The notes: generated from the letters alone by a model not told the origin. Counted from the stretch's first letter, positions 41,921-55,352 are shown. The stretch: 64,000 bases of DNA from an uncultured Pelagibacteraceae bacterium (GCA_902619105.1 CACNCV010000001.1:332706-396705), one strand, 5' to 3'. Translations and numbers: made by a program.

Positions 41921-42472
41921 TTAGTTTAATTTCTTATTTATCTCCTCATCTGAAGGAATATTTTCAATATATCTTGATACTATAGCTTTAACGGTATCTA
42001 ACGTTGCATTTCTTATTTCAATCTTCGATTTTTCTTCTTGAGCTTTTATTTTAGCTTGAGACTCAGAGATTAGGGAGTTTACTTTTTCTTCATTTTCTTT
42101 TTTAAGCATTTCTAAATGATCAAGCATTGCTTTTTTAGAATTAGTAATAATCTCATTTGATTCCTGTGATGCACTTGCCATTTGCTCATCATATTTTTTT
42201 AATATATCAGTTGCTTCTGTATTAAGATTATCAGCATCATTGATATCATTTGAAATCTTATCTCTTCTTTCTTCAATTGTTGCACCTAACCTTGGTATTA
42301 CAAATTTCCACATGAACAGGTATAAAAGTGAAAACGTAATTACAAGCCAAAATAATTGAGATGGAAATGTAGCAATATCCATCTGCGGAAGACCAGCAGA
42401 TTTCTGGCCCTCTGCAGCATATGCAAAATTAATTGGCGCAGTTAATAGAAAAGCTTTTAATAAGATTTTCAC
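41921..42472 (-). CDS. atpF': F0F1 ATP synthase subunit b'
   Basis: MDIATFPSQLFWLVITFSLLYLFMWKFVIPRLGATIEERRDKI. Confidence 0.92.
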   Translation of the reverse strand: MKILLKAFLLTAPINFAYAAEGQKSAGLPQMDIATFPSQLFWLVITFSLLYLFMWKFVIPRLGATIEERRDKISNDINDADNLNTEATDILKKYDEQMASASQESNEIITNSKKAMLDHLEMLKKENEEKVNSLISESQAKIKAQEEKSKIEIRNATLDTVKAIVSRYIENIPSDEEINKKLN

Positions 42473-42477
42473 TTTTC

Positions 42478-43469
<992 letters not shown>

Positions 43470-43480
43470 CGATATATTTT

Positions 43481-43753
43481 TTAGTTATTTTGTAGACTTT
43501 TTGCAACCCTAAAAACGTTAAGAATTCCTGCTGCACTACCTAAGAGAAAGAAAATTAATGTGAAGATGGGTCTTGTATTAAAATAATTGTCAATCAGCAA
43601 ACCAATTCCTAGTCCAACAGCCATTGCTGCGACAATTTCAACCACTACTTTCATGATTTTACCGAATGGTTTGGGGGCTCTAGCTTCTTTAATAGACTGG
43701 CCCTCTTTTGCTTTTTTTATTCTATTTTCAAGAGAATTAGCATCATTATTCAT
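43481..43753 (-). CDS. atpI: ATP synthase subunit I / AtpI-like (start trimmed to MNNDANS)
   Basis: Two TM helices; GLGIGLLIDNYFNTRPIFTLIFFLLGSAAGILNVFR. Confidence 0.85.
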   Translation of the reverse strand: MNNDANSLENRIKKAKEGQSIKEARAPKPFGKIMKVVVEIVAAMAVGLGIGLLIDNYFNTRPIFTLIFFLLGSAAGILNVFRVAKSLQNN

Positions 43754-43763
43754 CTTCAATAAA

Positions 43764-46355
43764 CTAGGCAACGGCTCCAATCTCTTCAGCTTTCTTAAGA
43801 TCTACAGAGACAATTTGACTGACACCTCGTTCAGCCATAGTTACTCCAAATAATCTATCCATTCTCGACATTGTAAGCGCGTGGTGAGTTATAATTAAGA
43901 ACTTGGTATTCGTTTTTTCTGTAATGTCATCTAAAAGACCACAAAATCTATCGACGTTTGCATCATCCAGTGGCGCATCAACCTCATCAAGCACACAAAT
44001 TGGCGAAGGATTTGTTAAAAATACAGCAAAGATCAGAGATAATGCTGTTAGTGCCTGTTCCCCACCAGATAACAATGACATTGATTGAAGTTTTTTACCT
44101 GGTGGACTTACCATCATTTCAAGCCCCGCTTCAAGCGGATCATCAGAGTCTATAAGTTCAAGGTGCGCTTTTCCACCGTTAAATAATTTTACAAAAACTT
44201 CTTTGAAATGTGTGTTTACAGTTTTAAACGCTCCAAGCAGTCTTGTTCTACCTTCTTTATTTAAATCTTCTATAGACTCCCTCATTTTTTTGATTGCGTT
44301 TTCTAAATCTTCTTTTTCAGTCGTCATTTTTTCAAGTTCTTGATCTATTTCTTTTGTTTCCAAATCTGCCCTTAGATTCACAGCACCCATTGTTTCACGC
44401 TGCTGCTTAAGTCGATCAAGTCTCATTTCAGTTCTTTCGAGGTTAGCTCTCATAGTTTCAAGATCATCTGATATAGAGAGAGAATTTACAATTTCACTAG
44501 GAATACAGTTAAATTTCTCTTTTGACTCGTATTCTAATTCTTTTAATCTTGATTCAGCTAATTCTTTTGTAGCTTCTGTTCTTCCTTTAGACTCTCTTAT
44601 GTTAGCGAGATCATTTTGGGCTTTTCTTAAATTAGTCTCAATTTTTTTTAATTCATTATCAGCCTCAGCTAAACGATCAGCAGCAAACTGCCTTTCTGTC
44701 TCTGCAAAGCCTTTTGTTTCAATTAATTGACCTCTTCTCTGGGCAATTTCTTCTGGACGATTAGAGATTTTCTCTAGCTCTTGCTCAGTTTTTATTTTTC
44801 TTTTTTGTAATATTTCGATTTGTTCCTGAGATGACTTAATTGTTTTATTCAATCTCTGAAATTCATATGTCCAATCACTTTGTTTTTGTTCAACGTCTTT
44901 TTGTCTGAGTTTTTCTCTTAATTCCATTGATAATGTTGCTGCATTTTTTGCCTCATTACTTGCTCTATCATAATTTGCCTTAGCTTCGTCCGAAATATTG
45001 CTTGCTTGATCCACTTTCTCACTGATTTCACCAAGATCATTGTAAAATCTTTCTTTAAATATATTTGTCCATTTCTCAGGATCATCATAACCTTCTACGT
45101 CTTTTAAAGTTGATTGCCTTGATTTCAAATTTTCTGCTTTAATCAAAGTGTCTTGCCAATCATCTCTTTTAGAATTTTTAATCTGATTATATTGTTCTAT
45201 TTGTTGCTCAAGATTTGAAATCTCTGTTTCCAAAGTATCCTTTTCTGACTTAAGCTGATCAATTGTTTCATTGTTTATTTCTTGAAACTCTTCGTTATTA
45301 GAGAGATCTCTTCTTGCATTAAGTAAATCAAGGTCTTTTTTAGCATCTTCCAGTTGAAACTGCTCCCTCTCACTATCACTGATTATTTGTTGAATCACGT
45401 TTTCAAGATTTCTTTTTTCTTCTTTTATTCGTTCTTCCTCATGATCCAATGACTCTCTCTCGAGATTAATGCGATTTAATTTTGCCGCAGACTCAATCTC
45501 TTTATCTCTTAAAGGCTTAATTTTCTCATTGGCTCTTAATTGTTCATTCGTAGCCTGAGTTACCTGCAACGTAAATTTTTGGATTTGAGACTCACTTGAT
45601 CTTAAATTCTCATCTGACTTTTCATAAGATTCTTTTAAAGATGTCCACTTTAGGAATAAAACGATACCCTCTAATTTGTTAATTTCAGACGATACTGAGC
45701 GGTAGGTTTCAGCTTGTTCAGCTTGTTTTTTAAGACTATTGATTTGATTATTTAATTGTTTCATCAAATCCTTAACCCTTTGAAGATTAGTTTCTGCGCC
45801 TTTCAATTTTAGCTCTGCTTCATGTCTTCGCGAATGTAACCCAGATATTCCTGCCGCTTCTTCTAATACCGAGCGTCTATCTATAGGTTTAGCATTTATT
45901 AATGAACCTACGCGTCCTTGGCTGATCAAGGATGGAGAATGAGCTCCTGTAGATAAATCCGCAAATAATCTTTGTACATCTCTGGCTCTAACGTCTTTAC
46001 CGTTAATTTTATAATCTGATCCCTTTTCAACTTCTATTTTTCTTTTAACTTGAATTTCAGTTTGATCATTAAATTCAGACGGCGCGTTTCTTTCCTCATT
46101 ATCAAGATAGATTGTTACTTCAGCATTATTTCTTGCTGGTCTATCTGATGTACCAGAAAAAATTACATCTTCCATTCCTGAACCCCTCATGCTTTTTGCA
46201 GAGGTTTCTCCCATGCACCATCTTAGGGACTCAACAACATTTGATTTACCACATCCATTAGGACCAACTATGCCTGTTAATCCCTCATCGATGTCTAATT
46301 CAGTAGGATCAACAAATGATTTAAAACCTAAAATTTTTATTTTTTTAAATTTCAT
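43764..46355 (-). CDS. smc: chromosome segregation protein SMC, short (863 aa) with no recognisable hinge domain
   Basis: N-terminal KKIKILGFKSFVDPTELDIDEGLTGIVGPNGCGKSNVVESLRWCMGE; C-terminal SLLSGGEQALTALSLIFAVF, CVLDEVDAPLDDANVDRF; intervening sequence is charged coiled coil. Confidence 0.93.
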   Translation of the reverse strand: MKFKKIKILGFKSFVDPTELDIDEGLTGIVGPNGCGKSNVVESLRWCMGETSAKSMRGSGMEDVIFSGTSDRPARNNAEVTIYLDNEERNAPSEFNDQTEIQVKRKIEVEKGSDYKINGKDVRARDVQRLFADLSTGAHSPSLISQGRVGSLINAKPIDRRSVLEEAAGISGLHSRRHEAELKLKGAETNLQRVKDLMKQLNNQINSLKKQAEQAETYRSVSSEINKLEGIVLFLKWTSLKESYEKSDENLRSSESQIQKFTLQVTQATNEQLRANEKIKPLRDKEIESAAKLNRINLERESLDHEEERIKEEKRNLENVIQQIISDSEREQFQLEDAKKDLDLLNARRDLSNNEEFQEINNETIDQLKSEKDTLETEISNLEQQIEQYNQIKNSKRDDWQDTLIKAENLKSRQSTLKDVEGYDDPEKWTNIFKERFYNDLGEISEKVDQASNISDEAKANYDRASNEAKNAATLSMELREKLRQKDVEQKQSDWTYEFQRLNKTIKSSQEQIEILQKRKIKTEQELEKISNRPEEIAQRRGQLIETKGFAETERQFAADRLAEADNELKKIETNLRKAQNDLANIRESKGRTEATKELAESRLKELEYESKEKFNCIPSEIVNSLSISDDLETMRANLERTEMRLDRLKQQRETMGAVNLRADLETKEIDQELEKMTTEKEDLENAIKKMRESIEDLNKEGRTRLLGAFKTVNTHFKEVFVKLFNGGKAHLELIDSDDPLEAGLEMMVSPPGKKLQSMSLLSGGEQALTALSLIFAVFLTNPSPICVLDEVDAPLDDANVDRFCGLLDDITEKTNTKFLIITHHALTMSRMDRLFGVTMAERGVSQIVSVDLKKAEEIGAVA

Positions 46356-46984
46356 TAATTAATTTCTTTTTCAATTATTTCATCAAATTCATTAATCGAC
46401 ATATTACCTGCATAAATTTCACCATTGATTATGAAAGTTGGAGTTGAAGATATATCATACTCCTCAACACCCTCTATGCGCTGCTCCAGTATAAAATCAG
46501 TAATATTCTCATTTTCCATACAGCTATTAAACGCCTCCTCAGATACGCCGAATAGGGCCCCGTAATTCTTAAGTGCATTAGTGCTGTTTTCTAGTACTTT
46601 ATCGCTCTGACTAGTTACAATCCATTTTTTTTGATCTTTAAACAAAATTTTGTCCATTGCAAAAAAATCATTTTCATCAACACAATGAAGTAATTTAAAA
46701 GCGTTAAGATCAATCGCATTGAGAGCGAAAGGTCTCAATTCAAAATTCACTTTACCTTTATCGATATAATTTTCTTTAATTTCTGCAAAGGTGTCATTAC
46801 TAAAGTCTGCGCAATGACTGCAAGTGAGCGATCTATATTCAATAATTTTCACTGGTGCGTCGCTATCACCTAACTGCATACCCTTTAATGTACTGCTGGC
46901 ATACAATCCATTAATTGGAAACATCAACGCAAATAGAAAGACAATAAAACTAGTACTGAATAAAAAATTAGATTTAAAACCCAT
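46355..46984 (-). CDS. DsbA-family thioredoxin-domain protein
   Basis: Signal segment; IIEYRSLTCSHCADFSNDTF, SSTPTFIINGEIYAG. Confidence 0.92.
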   Translation of the reverse strand: MGFKSNFLFSTSFIVFLFALMFPINGLYASSTLKGMQLGDSDAPVKIIEYRSLTCSHCADFSNDTFAEIKENYIDKGKVNFELRPFALNAIDLNAFKLLHCVDENDFFAMDKILFKDQKKWIVTSQSDKVLENSTNALKNYGALFGVSEEAFNSCMENENITDFILEQRIEGVEEYDISSTPTFIINGEIYAGNMSINEFDEIIEKEIN

Positions 46985-47092
46985 ATTTTGCTTGTTTTTT
47001 TTTTATATATACAACATGTTGAATATACTCAATTTTTCCTTATTTTAATAGGATTTATTACTCTGTTGGAGTAGCAGAAAATTTTGTTTGAA

Positions 47093-47560
47093 TTAGGACT
47101 TTAAAATTTTTGAAGCGATTTTTTCAAAGTTTCTTCTAAGATCAGGATATTTTTTTAGTTCATCATAATTCTTACTTTGGCTCTTAATATCACTTTCTAA
47201 TTTATTGATTTTAATTGTTTTTTTAACCTTAATTGATGCTTGTATTATTTCAACTTTGTTGATCACTTCATAGCCAAAAAAAAGATTAATTTTTTTAATT
47301 ATTTTCTCTCGCTCGTGCTCAAACGCAAAAGCCACACTTCTATCAATTTTAACAATTAATTTACCATTATTTTTTTCACTACTCTTTCCTATTTTAAGCC
47401 TTAAAGGGACAGTTAATTTTGCAAATTTTTTGCCTACAATTCTCTCCCAATTTGCTAAGAGTTCTAACTCTGAAAAACCTCTTGATTTAAGAATTTTCTT
47501 TGCTTCTTCTGGAAGAAGATTTGATAATATTTGAGGGCCGCTTAATTTCTTTTGAAACAT
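47093..47560 (-). CDS. DUF721 (DciA-like) protein
   Basis: LELLANWERIVGKKFAKLTVPLRLKI ... GKLIVKIDRSVAFAFEHEREKIIKKINLFFGYEVI; position next to mutY. Confidence 0.85.
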   Translation of the reverse strand: MFQKKLSGPQILSNLLPEEAKKILKSRGFSELELLANWERIVGKKFAKLTVPLRLKIGKSSEKNNGKLIVKIDRSVAFAFEHEREKIIKKINLFFGYEVINKVEIIQASIKVKKTIKINKLESDIKSQSKNYDELKKYPDLRRNFEKIASKILKS

Positions 47561-47581
47561 AAAAAATAAAGTAACACGAAA

Positions 47582-49777
<2,196 letters not shown>

Positions 49778-49796
49778 AATGACTTAATTTATTTTC

Positions 49797-50411
49797 TTAA
49801 TTCAATATATTGTAGATTGGTTTGAAACTTTTTCGATGGATAGGGGTAATTCCATGAGACTTCAGAGCCAAAAGGTGCTCTTTTGTTCCGTACCCTGCAT
49901 TTTTTTCAAATGAATATTCAGGATATTTGTCAGCAAGATTGGTCATAATCTTATCTCTGTAAACTTTGGCTAGAATTGAAGCTGCAGCAATTGAAATTGA
50001 TTTACTGTCACCTTTAACAATTGGTTTACATTTTAAATCAACTTTAGGCGTATATATTCCATCAATAAGAGACATTGATGGTACTATTTTTAGAGACTCA
50101 ATAGCTCTTTTCATTGCAAGTAACGAAGCTTGTAAAATATTTAAATTATCAATTTCTTCTACTGACGCCTCTCCATATGCATAATGACTGTTTAATCTAA
50201 TTTTTTCTGCAATTATTTCTCTTTTATTTTTTGATATTTTTTTTGAATCTCTAATACCTGCAGGAAGGTTGTTTTTATCCAAAATTACTGCTGCTGCCAC
50301 TACTGGTCCCGCTAAAGGACCACGTCCTACCTCATCAACACCAGCAACTGGATAATTAAAATTTTTTTCAAAATCCAACAAATTGATTTGATCGTTAAAA
50401 TTATGATTCAA
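49797..50411 (-). CDS. rnhB: ribonuclease HII
   Basis: VAGVDEVGRGPLAGPVVAAAVIL, RDSKKISKNKRE, ASILAKVYRDKIM. Confidence 0.97.
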   Translation of the reverse strand: MNHNFNDQINLLDFEKNFNYPVAGVDEVGRGPLAGPVVAAAVILDKNNLPAGIRDSKKISKNKREIIAEKIRLNSHYAYGEASVEEIDNLNILQASLLAMKRAIESLKIVPSMSLIDGIYTPKVDLKCKPIVKGDSKSISIAAASILAKVYRDKIMTNLADKYPEYSFEKNAGYGTKEHLLALKSHGITPIHRKSFKPIYNILN

Positions 50412-51156
50412 CTTTTTTCTTAAGACTTTTTAAGTCCTCCCACGAATATTTTTTTTGTCCAGGTTGCCTTAATAAAAAAGCAGGGTGGAAAGTGGGTAGG
50501 GTGGGATATTTTTTTTTATTAATTTCAATATCTACCCATTTACCCCTAATCTTTGTTATACCTTCAGTATTTCTAATAAGTGCATAAGTCGCTGTTGATC
50601 CTAATAGCAATATTGCTTTAGGATTAATCAACTCTATGTGTTTCTTAATCATTGGCAGACACATATCTATTTCTTCGTCAGTGGGCCGTCTGTTATTAGG
50701 AGGTCTCCAAGGTACAATATTTGCAATATATACCTTTTCTCGATTAAGGTTTATCGCCTCAAGCATTTTATCTAAGAGTTTGCCGCTTCTACCAACAAAG
50801 GGTTTTCCTTGAATATCCTCATCATGGCCAGGAGCTTCACCAATAAGCATAATTTCTGATTTTGGGTTTCCATCAGAAAACACCATATTTGTTGCACTTT
50901 CGTGAAGCTTACATTTGTCATAATTTGCCATGAAGTCTTTTAATGAATCTAATGATTCTAGTGAGTTGATAGTTTTTTGATCCTCAATCGATGAGTTATT
51001 AACAGATATAGAGCTGTCACTAGTTTTTGATTTCGATGATTTTTTATTTCCGTAGCGATTTTTTGGCTTATTTCCAATGTTTTCATTCACTCCACTCATC
51101 TTTAATTGGTTGAGCTGCTTCAGTGTGTTTTGAGCTTTTGCGTTGGTCATAAACAA
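50401..51156 (-). CDS. uracil-DNA glycosylase family 4-like
   Basis: MLIGEAPGHDEDIQGKPFVGRSGKLLDKML, NIVPWRPPNNRRPTDEEIDMC, PTFHPAFLLRQP. Confidence 0.9.
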   Translation of the reverse strand: MFMTNAKAQNTLKQLNQLKMSGVNENIGNKPKNRYGNKKSSKSKTSDSSISVNNSSIEDQKTINSLESLDSLKDFMANYDKCKLHESATNMVFSDGNPKSEIMLIGEAPGHDEDIQGKPFVGRSGKLLDKMLEAINLNREKVYIANIVPWRPPNNRRPTDEEIDMCLPMIKKHIELINPKAILLLGSTATYALIRNTEGITKIRGKWVDIEINKKKYPTLPTFHPAFLLRQPGQKKYSWEDLKSLKKKVES

Positions 51157-51196
51157 ATTGAATTATAATACCTATAAACTAAATATATAGTTAATA

Positions 51197-52843
51197 ATGG
51201 ATACTATTCAGCAAAGAGAATCAATGGAGTACGATGTTGTAATCGTGGGTGCAGGTCCCTCGGGCCTTTCAACCGCGATAAAACTCAAGCAAATAAACCC
51301 AGAAATTAATGTCTGCATTGTAGAGAAAGCATCTGAGGTTGGCGCTCATATATTAAGTGGAAATGTATTTGAAACAAGAGCTCTTGATGAGCTACTTCCA
51401 GATTGGAAAACTCTAGACGGCTGTCCTCTGAAAACAAAAGTTACAAAAGAAAAGTTTTTATTTCTTTTTGAAAAGTCTCACTTTACTGTTCCCTCGTTTT
51501 TATTACCACCTGTTCAACATAATAAAGGAAACTACATTGCTAGCCTTGCGAATATGTGTAGATGGCTTGGACAAATCGCTGAAAACTTAGGAGTTGAAAT
51601 ATATCCTGGTTTTGCAGCTTCTGAAATTTTGTACGATGAAGATGGAAAAGTAAGAGGAGTGGCCACAAATGACATGGGACTGGACGTAAATAATGAAAAA
51701 AAAGATTCCTATGAGCCTGGTATTGAGCTACACGCAAAAACAACAGTATTTGCTGAAGGGTGTAGAGGCCATCTAGGTAAGCAATTAATAGAGAAGTTTG
51801 AACTCGCAAAAAATTCAGACCCACAACAGTACGGAATTGGTTTGAAAGAAATATGGGAGGTACCTGAAGAAAATCATGATGAAGGCTTAGTCTTTCATTC
51901 AACCGGTTGGCCCTTAGACAATAAAACCTATGGAGGAAGTTTTGTTTACCATGCAGAAAATAATCAAATATTTTTGGGATATGTAGTTGGACTTGATTAT
52001 AAGAACCCGTATTTGTCACCTTTTGAAGAGTTTCAAAGGTTTAAAACACATCCTGCAATAAAAAAAATGTTAAGTGGCGGAAAAAGAGTTTCCTATGGTG
52101 CTAGAGCATTGATTGAGGGTGGCATACAAAGTCTGCCTCAGATGCACATGCCTGGCGCATTATTAATTGGCTGTGATGCCGGTACGTTAAATATGCCAAA
52201 AATAAAAGGAACTCATACTGCCATGAAAAGTGGAATGATTGCTGCTGAAGCTATTAATGAATTCCTTTCGGGTAAGTCCAATGATCTATCTTGTTACGAG
52301 GCTTTATTCAAAAAAAGTTGGGTTTATAGCGAATTAAAATCTGCTAGGAATGTTAAACCTTTCTTTACAAGGTTTGGAAATATCCTTGGTATTTTACTTA
52401 CAGGAATCGATCAGTGGTTATTTATGGGAAAGCTTCCTTTTACTCTATCGCATAAACATGCTGATCATGAAACGTTAGAAGATGCAAAAGAAGCAAATAA
52501 AATAAATTATCCAAAACCAGATGGCGTTTTAACTTTTGATAGGGCTAGTTCGGTATTTCTTACTGGAACTTATCATACTGAAAATCAACCTGTTCACCTT
52601 CAATTGAAGGATAAAGAATTACCAATTAGTTACACGTTGGAAAAGTTTGATGAGCCTTCTCAAAGGTACTGTCCAGTAGGTGTTTATGAAGTTCATAGAA
52701 ATGATGATGGTTCAGATCCAAAATTTGTAATTAATAGTCAGAACTGCATACACTGCAAAACATGCGATATTAAAGAACCGTCTCAAAACATAAATTGGGT
52801 AACACCAGAGGGTGGTGGTGGCCCAAAATATGCGAATATGTAA
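51197..52843 (+). CDS. electron transfer flavoprotein-ubiquinone oxidoreductase
   Basis: DVVIVGAGPSGLSTAIKLKQ, KIKGTHTAMKSGMIAAEA, C-terminal ferredoxin-like CPVGVYE...INSQNCIHCKTCDIKEPSQNINWVTPEGGGGPKYANM. Confidence 0.97.
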   Translation: MDTIQQRESMEYDVVIVGAGPSGLSTAIKLKQINPEINVCIVEKASEVGAHILSGNVFETRALDELLPDWKTLDGCPLKTKVTKEKFLFLFEKSHFTVPSFLLPPVQHNKGNYIASLANMCRWLGQIAENLGVEIYPGFAASEILYDEDGKVRGVATNDMGLDVNNEKKDSYEPGIELHAKTTVFAEGCRGHLGKQLIEKFELAKNSDPQQYGIGLKEIWEVPEENHDEGLVFHSTGWPLDNKTYGGSFVYHAENNQIFLGYVVGLDYKNPYLSPFEEFQRFKTHPAIKKMLSGGKRVSYGARALIEGGIQSLPQMHMPGALLIGCDAGTLNMPKIKGTHTAMKSGMIAAEAINEFLSGKSNDLSCYEALFKKSWVYSELKSARNVKPFFTRFGNILGILLTGIDQWLFMGKLPFTLSHKHADHETLEDAKEANKINYPKPDGVLTFDRASSVFLTGTYHTENQPVHLQLKDKELPISYTLEKFDEPSQRYCPVGVYEVHRNDDGSDPKFVINSQNCIHCKTCDIKEPSQNINWVTPEGGGGPKYANM

Positions 52844-52854
52844 AGCATAAGTCT

Positions 52855-54513
52855 ATGCTTATAAGAACAATTATATTTTTACTAATATTTAACATCTCAA
52901 GCATTAATCTTCATGCAGCACAATTTATTCCGCCTCAGGTGGGCGATTACTTGGTTGCAAAAATTTCTAGTGACTCAAATGACTACAGCACAACTAAGAG
53001 ATATTATCAAAGGTTGCACAGATCGAATCCAAACGATTTACTTGCTTTAGATAGACTATTGTTGCTTAGTATCTTGGATGGAGATTTGCTTAGTGCAAAT
53101 AACTACTCTTTCAAACTTGCAAAAGCAGGCTGTGATAAAAATGTGAATTCATGTTGTATGAATAATCAATCACCACAAGGTCATCTTGTTAATGGGATTT
53201 CTTACTTAAACTCTTATAAGCCAGGTTTTGCTGATCAAAGTTTTGCAAGTATTTGGAGAGGGAATTTATCTGATAGCACGTTTGTAAGACTGCTTAGAGC
53301 TTGGGTATGGGCCGATAGTAACACAATAGATAAAAGTATGGCGCTAATCGATTTAATTTCCACAGGCGAACATCAACACCTAACACTTGTGCATAAAGCA
53401 CTAATTTATGACTATGCTGATGAGATTGAATTAGCGGAGGTTTTTTATGACCAATCTTTATCAGTACAAAGAGATTTATACGTTTTACGTCTATATTATA
53501 ATTTTCTACATCGAAATAATTTGACTGAGAAGAAAGATGCTTTTGCAGATGAGTTTTTGTCTTCATATGATGAAGAATTTCAAAATAAATTTTTAACTTC
53601 AAATAAAAATAGGATTATTCAAAACCCTCTTCAAGGAATAGGAGTGGTTTTATTTAATTCACAGCTTTTGATTGAGGATTTAAATGAAGAACTCGCACAT
53701 ATGTTATATCAACTAGCAATTGACACCTCTCCTAATTTACATGAGATCAAGTATATATTTGCCTCTTTTCTTAATCAGTTGGAAAATCATGATAAAGCAA
53801 GAGAGGTGCTGAGTTATATTCCAAAGAAGCATTATCTCGGTAATTTTGCCGCAATTCAAATTTCAGATGCATATAGCTACGAGGGCAACAATGAAAAAGC
53901 AATTCAAAATTTAAATACCTTTGTGGAGGTTGATGATAGCTTTGAAGTTTACCTTTCACTTGGAAATTATCACCGCTATGAGAAGAATTGGTCTGATGCA
54001 ATTGATAACTATGATCATGCATTAAAGCTTGGTAAAAAATTTGATAAAGAAAACATTTGGGAAGTTTACTTTAATATTGGAATTGTTCATGAACGTTCTA
54101 AAAATTGGAAGTTAGCTGAAAAGAATTTAAAAAGATCATTGAAACTATCTGAAGATCAAGCAGATGTTCTCAATTATTTAGGATATTCTTATATCGATAT
54201 GGATCAAAATATATCCGAGGCTAAAGTCATGATAGAACAAGCAATGGAATTGAAACCAAACGATCCATACATAGTTGATAGCCTTGCATGGTATTATTTT
54301 AAAGTTGGTAAGTATAATGAAGCTCTATCTTTGTTGGAGTTTTCTCTAGATATGATGCCATACGATCCAACTGTAAATGATCATTATGGTGATGTGCTCT
54401 GGAAGCTGGGAAATGAACTTGAAGCACGTTTTTATTGGCAGAAAGCCATAGATTTAGATCAGGAAAATATATTTGAGGACAAAGTTAAAATCAAACTACT
54501 TAAAGGAATCTAA
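52855..54513 (+). CDS. TPR-repeat protein with signal peptide
   Basis: Start trimmed to MLIRTIIFLLIFNISSINLHAAQ; repeated TPR helices (VLNYLGYSYIDMDQNISEAKVMIEQAMELKPNDPYIVDSLAWYYFKVGKYNEAL). Confidence 0.88.
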   Translation: MLIRTIIFLLIFNISSINLHAAQFIPPQVGDYLVAKISSDSNDYSTTKRYYQRLHRSNPNDLLALDRLLLLSILDGDLLSANNYSFKLAKAGCDKNVNSCCMNNQSPQGHLVNGISYLNSYKPGFADQSFASIWRGNLSDSTFVRLLRAWVWADSNTIDKSMALIDLISTGEHQHLTLVHKALIYDYADEIELAEVFYDQSLSVQRDLYVLRLYYNFLHRNNLTEKKDAFADEFLSSYDEEFQNKFLTSNKNRIIQNPLQGIGVVLFNSQLLIEDLNEELAHMLYQLAIDTSPNLHEIKYIFASFLNQLENHDKAREVLSYIPKKHYLGNFAAIQISDAYSYEGNNEKAIQNLNTFVEVDDSFEVYLSLGNYHRYEKNWSDAIDNYDHALKLGKKFDKENIWEVYFNIGIVHERSKNWKLAEKNLKRSLKLSEDQADVLNYLGYSYIDMDQNISEAKVMIEQAMELKPNDPYIVDSLAWYYFKVGKYNEALSLLEFSLDMMPYDPTVNDHYGDVLWKLGNELEARFYWQKAIDLDQENIFEDKVKIKLLKGI

Positions 54514-54518
54514 GTACG

Positions 54519-55352
54519 TTGTTAAATACCATAAAATCCTACGCAAAAATAAATCTTTTCTTAAATGTAGTAGACAAACTTGATACTGGTTTTCACGAAT
54601 TAAACTCAGTGTTATCAAGGATCGATCTTTATGATGAGATAAGAATAAAAGATGAAAGCTCATTTAGTATCTCATATAATGGCCCTTTTGGAGACCAAGT
54701 GGGATCCAATGATCATATTTCTAAATTATTTAATTATTTAATTGATAAGAATTATTTAAAGCAGAAATCATTTGCTATTCATATTGTAAAAAATATACCA
54801 GTGGGATCGGGTTTAGGTGGCGGTTCATCAAATGTCGCAGAAATAATTAAATATTTAATAAGATCCAATTTGTTAGATAATTCAAGCTCAACTGAAATTG
54901 CAAGAGATCTTGGGTCAGACATTGAATTTTTTATTGATGAGGGATCTGCACTTATTTCTGGAAAAGGGAATGTTGATCAAAGGTTAAAAATCAATTCGGA
55001 TAAGCATTTTCTAATTGTATTTCCAAATGTTCAAAATAGTACTAAGGATATTTTTAATAAACATTCTAATTTAAGTGGAGAAAAATTCTCATACAATAAA
55101 GATACTAACTTAGATGGAATTCTAAAAGGTACATCAAATGAATTGGAAAAAACCGCACTTCTTGCTAATCAAGAAATGAAAAAAATAAGAGAATATTTAG
55201 ATAATGATATAAATTGTAAGTATGAACGAATGACAGGAAGTGGCTCTGCATATTTTACTGTTTATGAAGATAAACAAAAGGCGGAGGAAGCAATACAGAG
55301 GATATCTGAAGAACACCCCAATTGGTGGACATATTTAACGAGGTTAATATAA
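54519..55352 (+). CDS. ispE: 4-diphosphocytidyl-2-C-methyl-D-erythritol kinase, TTG start
   Basis: SYAKINLFLNVVDKLDTGFHELNSVL, KNIPVGSGLGGGSSNVAEII, RMTGSGSAYFTVY. Confidence 0.95.
   Translation: MLNTIKSYAKINLFLNVVDKLDTGFHELNSVLSRIDLYDEIRIKDESSFSISYNGPFGDQVGSNDHISKLFNYLIDKNYLKQKSFAIHIVKNIPVGSGLGGGSSNVAEIIKYLIRSNLLDNSSSTEIARDLGSDIEFFIDEGSALISGKGNVDQRLKINSDKHFLIVFPNVQNSTKDIFNKHSNLSGEKFSYNKDTNLDGILKGTSNELEKTALLANQEMKKIREYLDNDINCKYERMTGSGSAYFTVYEDKQKAEEAIQRISEEHPNWWTYLTRLI

Noticed and set aside
43764-46355. Short SMC as a pseudogene, frameshift, or RecN/SbcC
   Set aside because: Continuous frame with intact heads and SMC-specific KSFVDPT and VDAPLDDANVDRF motifs; the shortness lies in the centre, not at an end.
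49784-49800. CtrA box (TTAA-N7-TTAA) near ccrM
   Set aside because: The two TTAA are 9 nt apart, not 7, and one overlaps the rnhB stop; expected by chance in AT-rich DNA.
51540-52019. 159-aa minus-strand ORF inside ETF-QO
   Set aside because: Shadow ORF; His/Leu/Gln-rich translation is typical of antisense to a conserved AT-rich coding frame.
53294-53602. 102-aa minus-strand ORF inside the TPR gene
   Set aside because: Shadow ORF with biased composition and no recognisable family.
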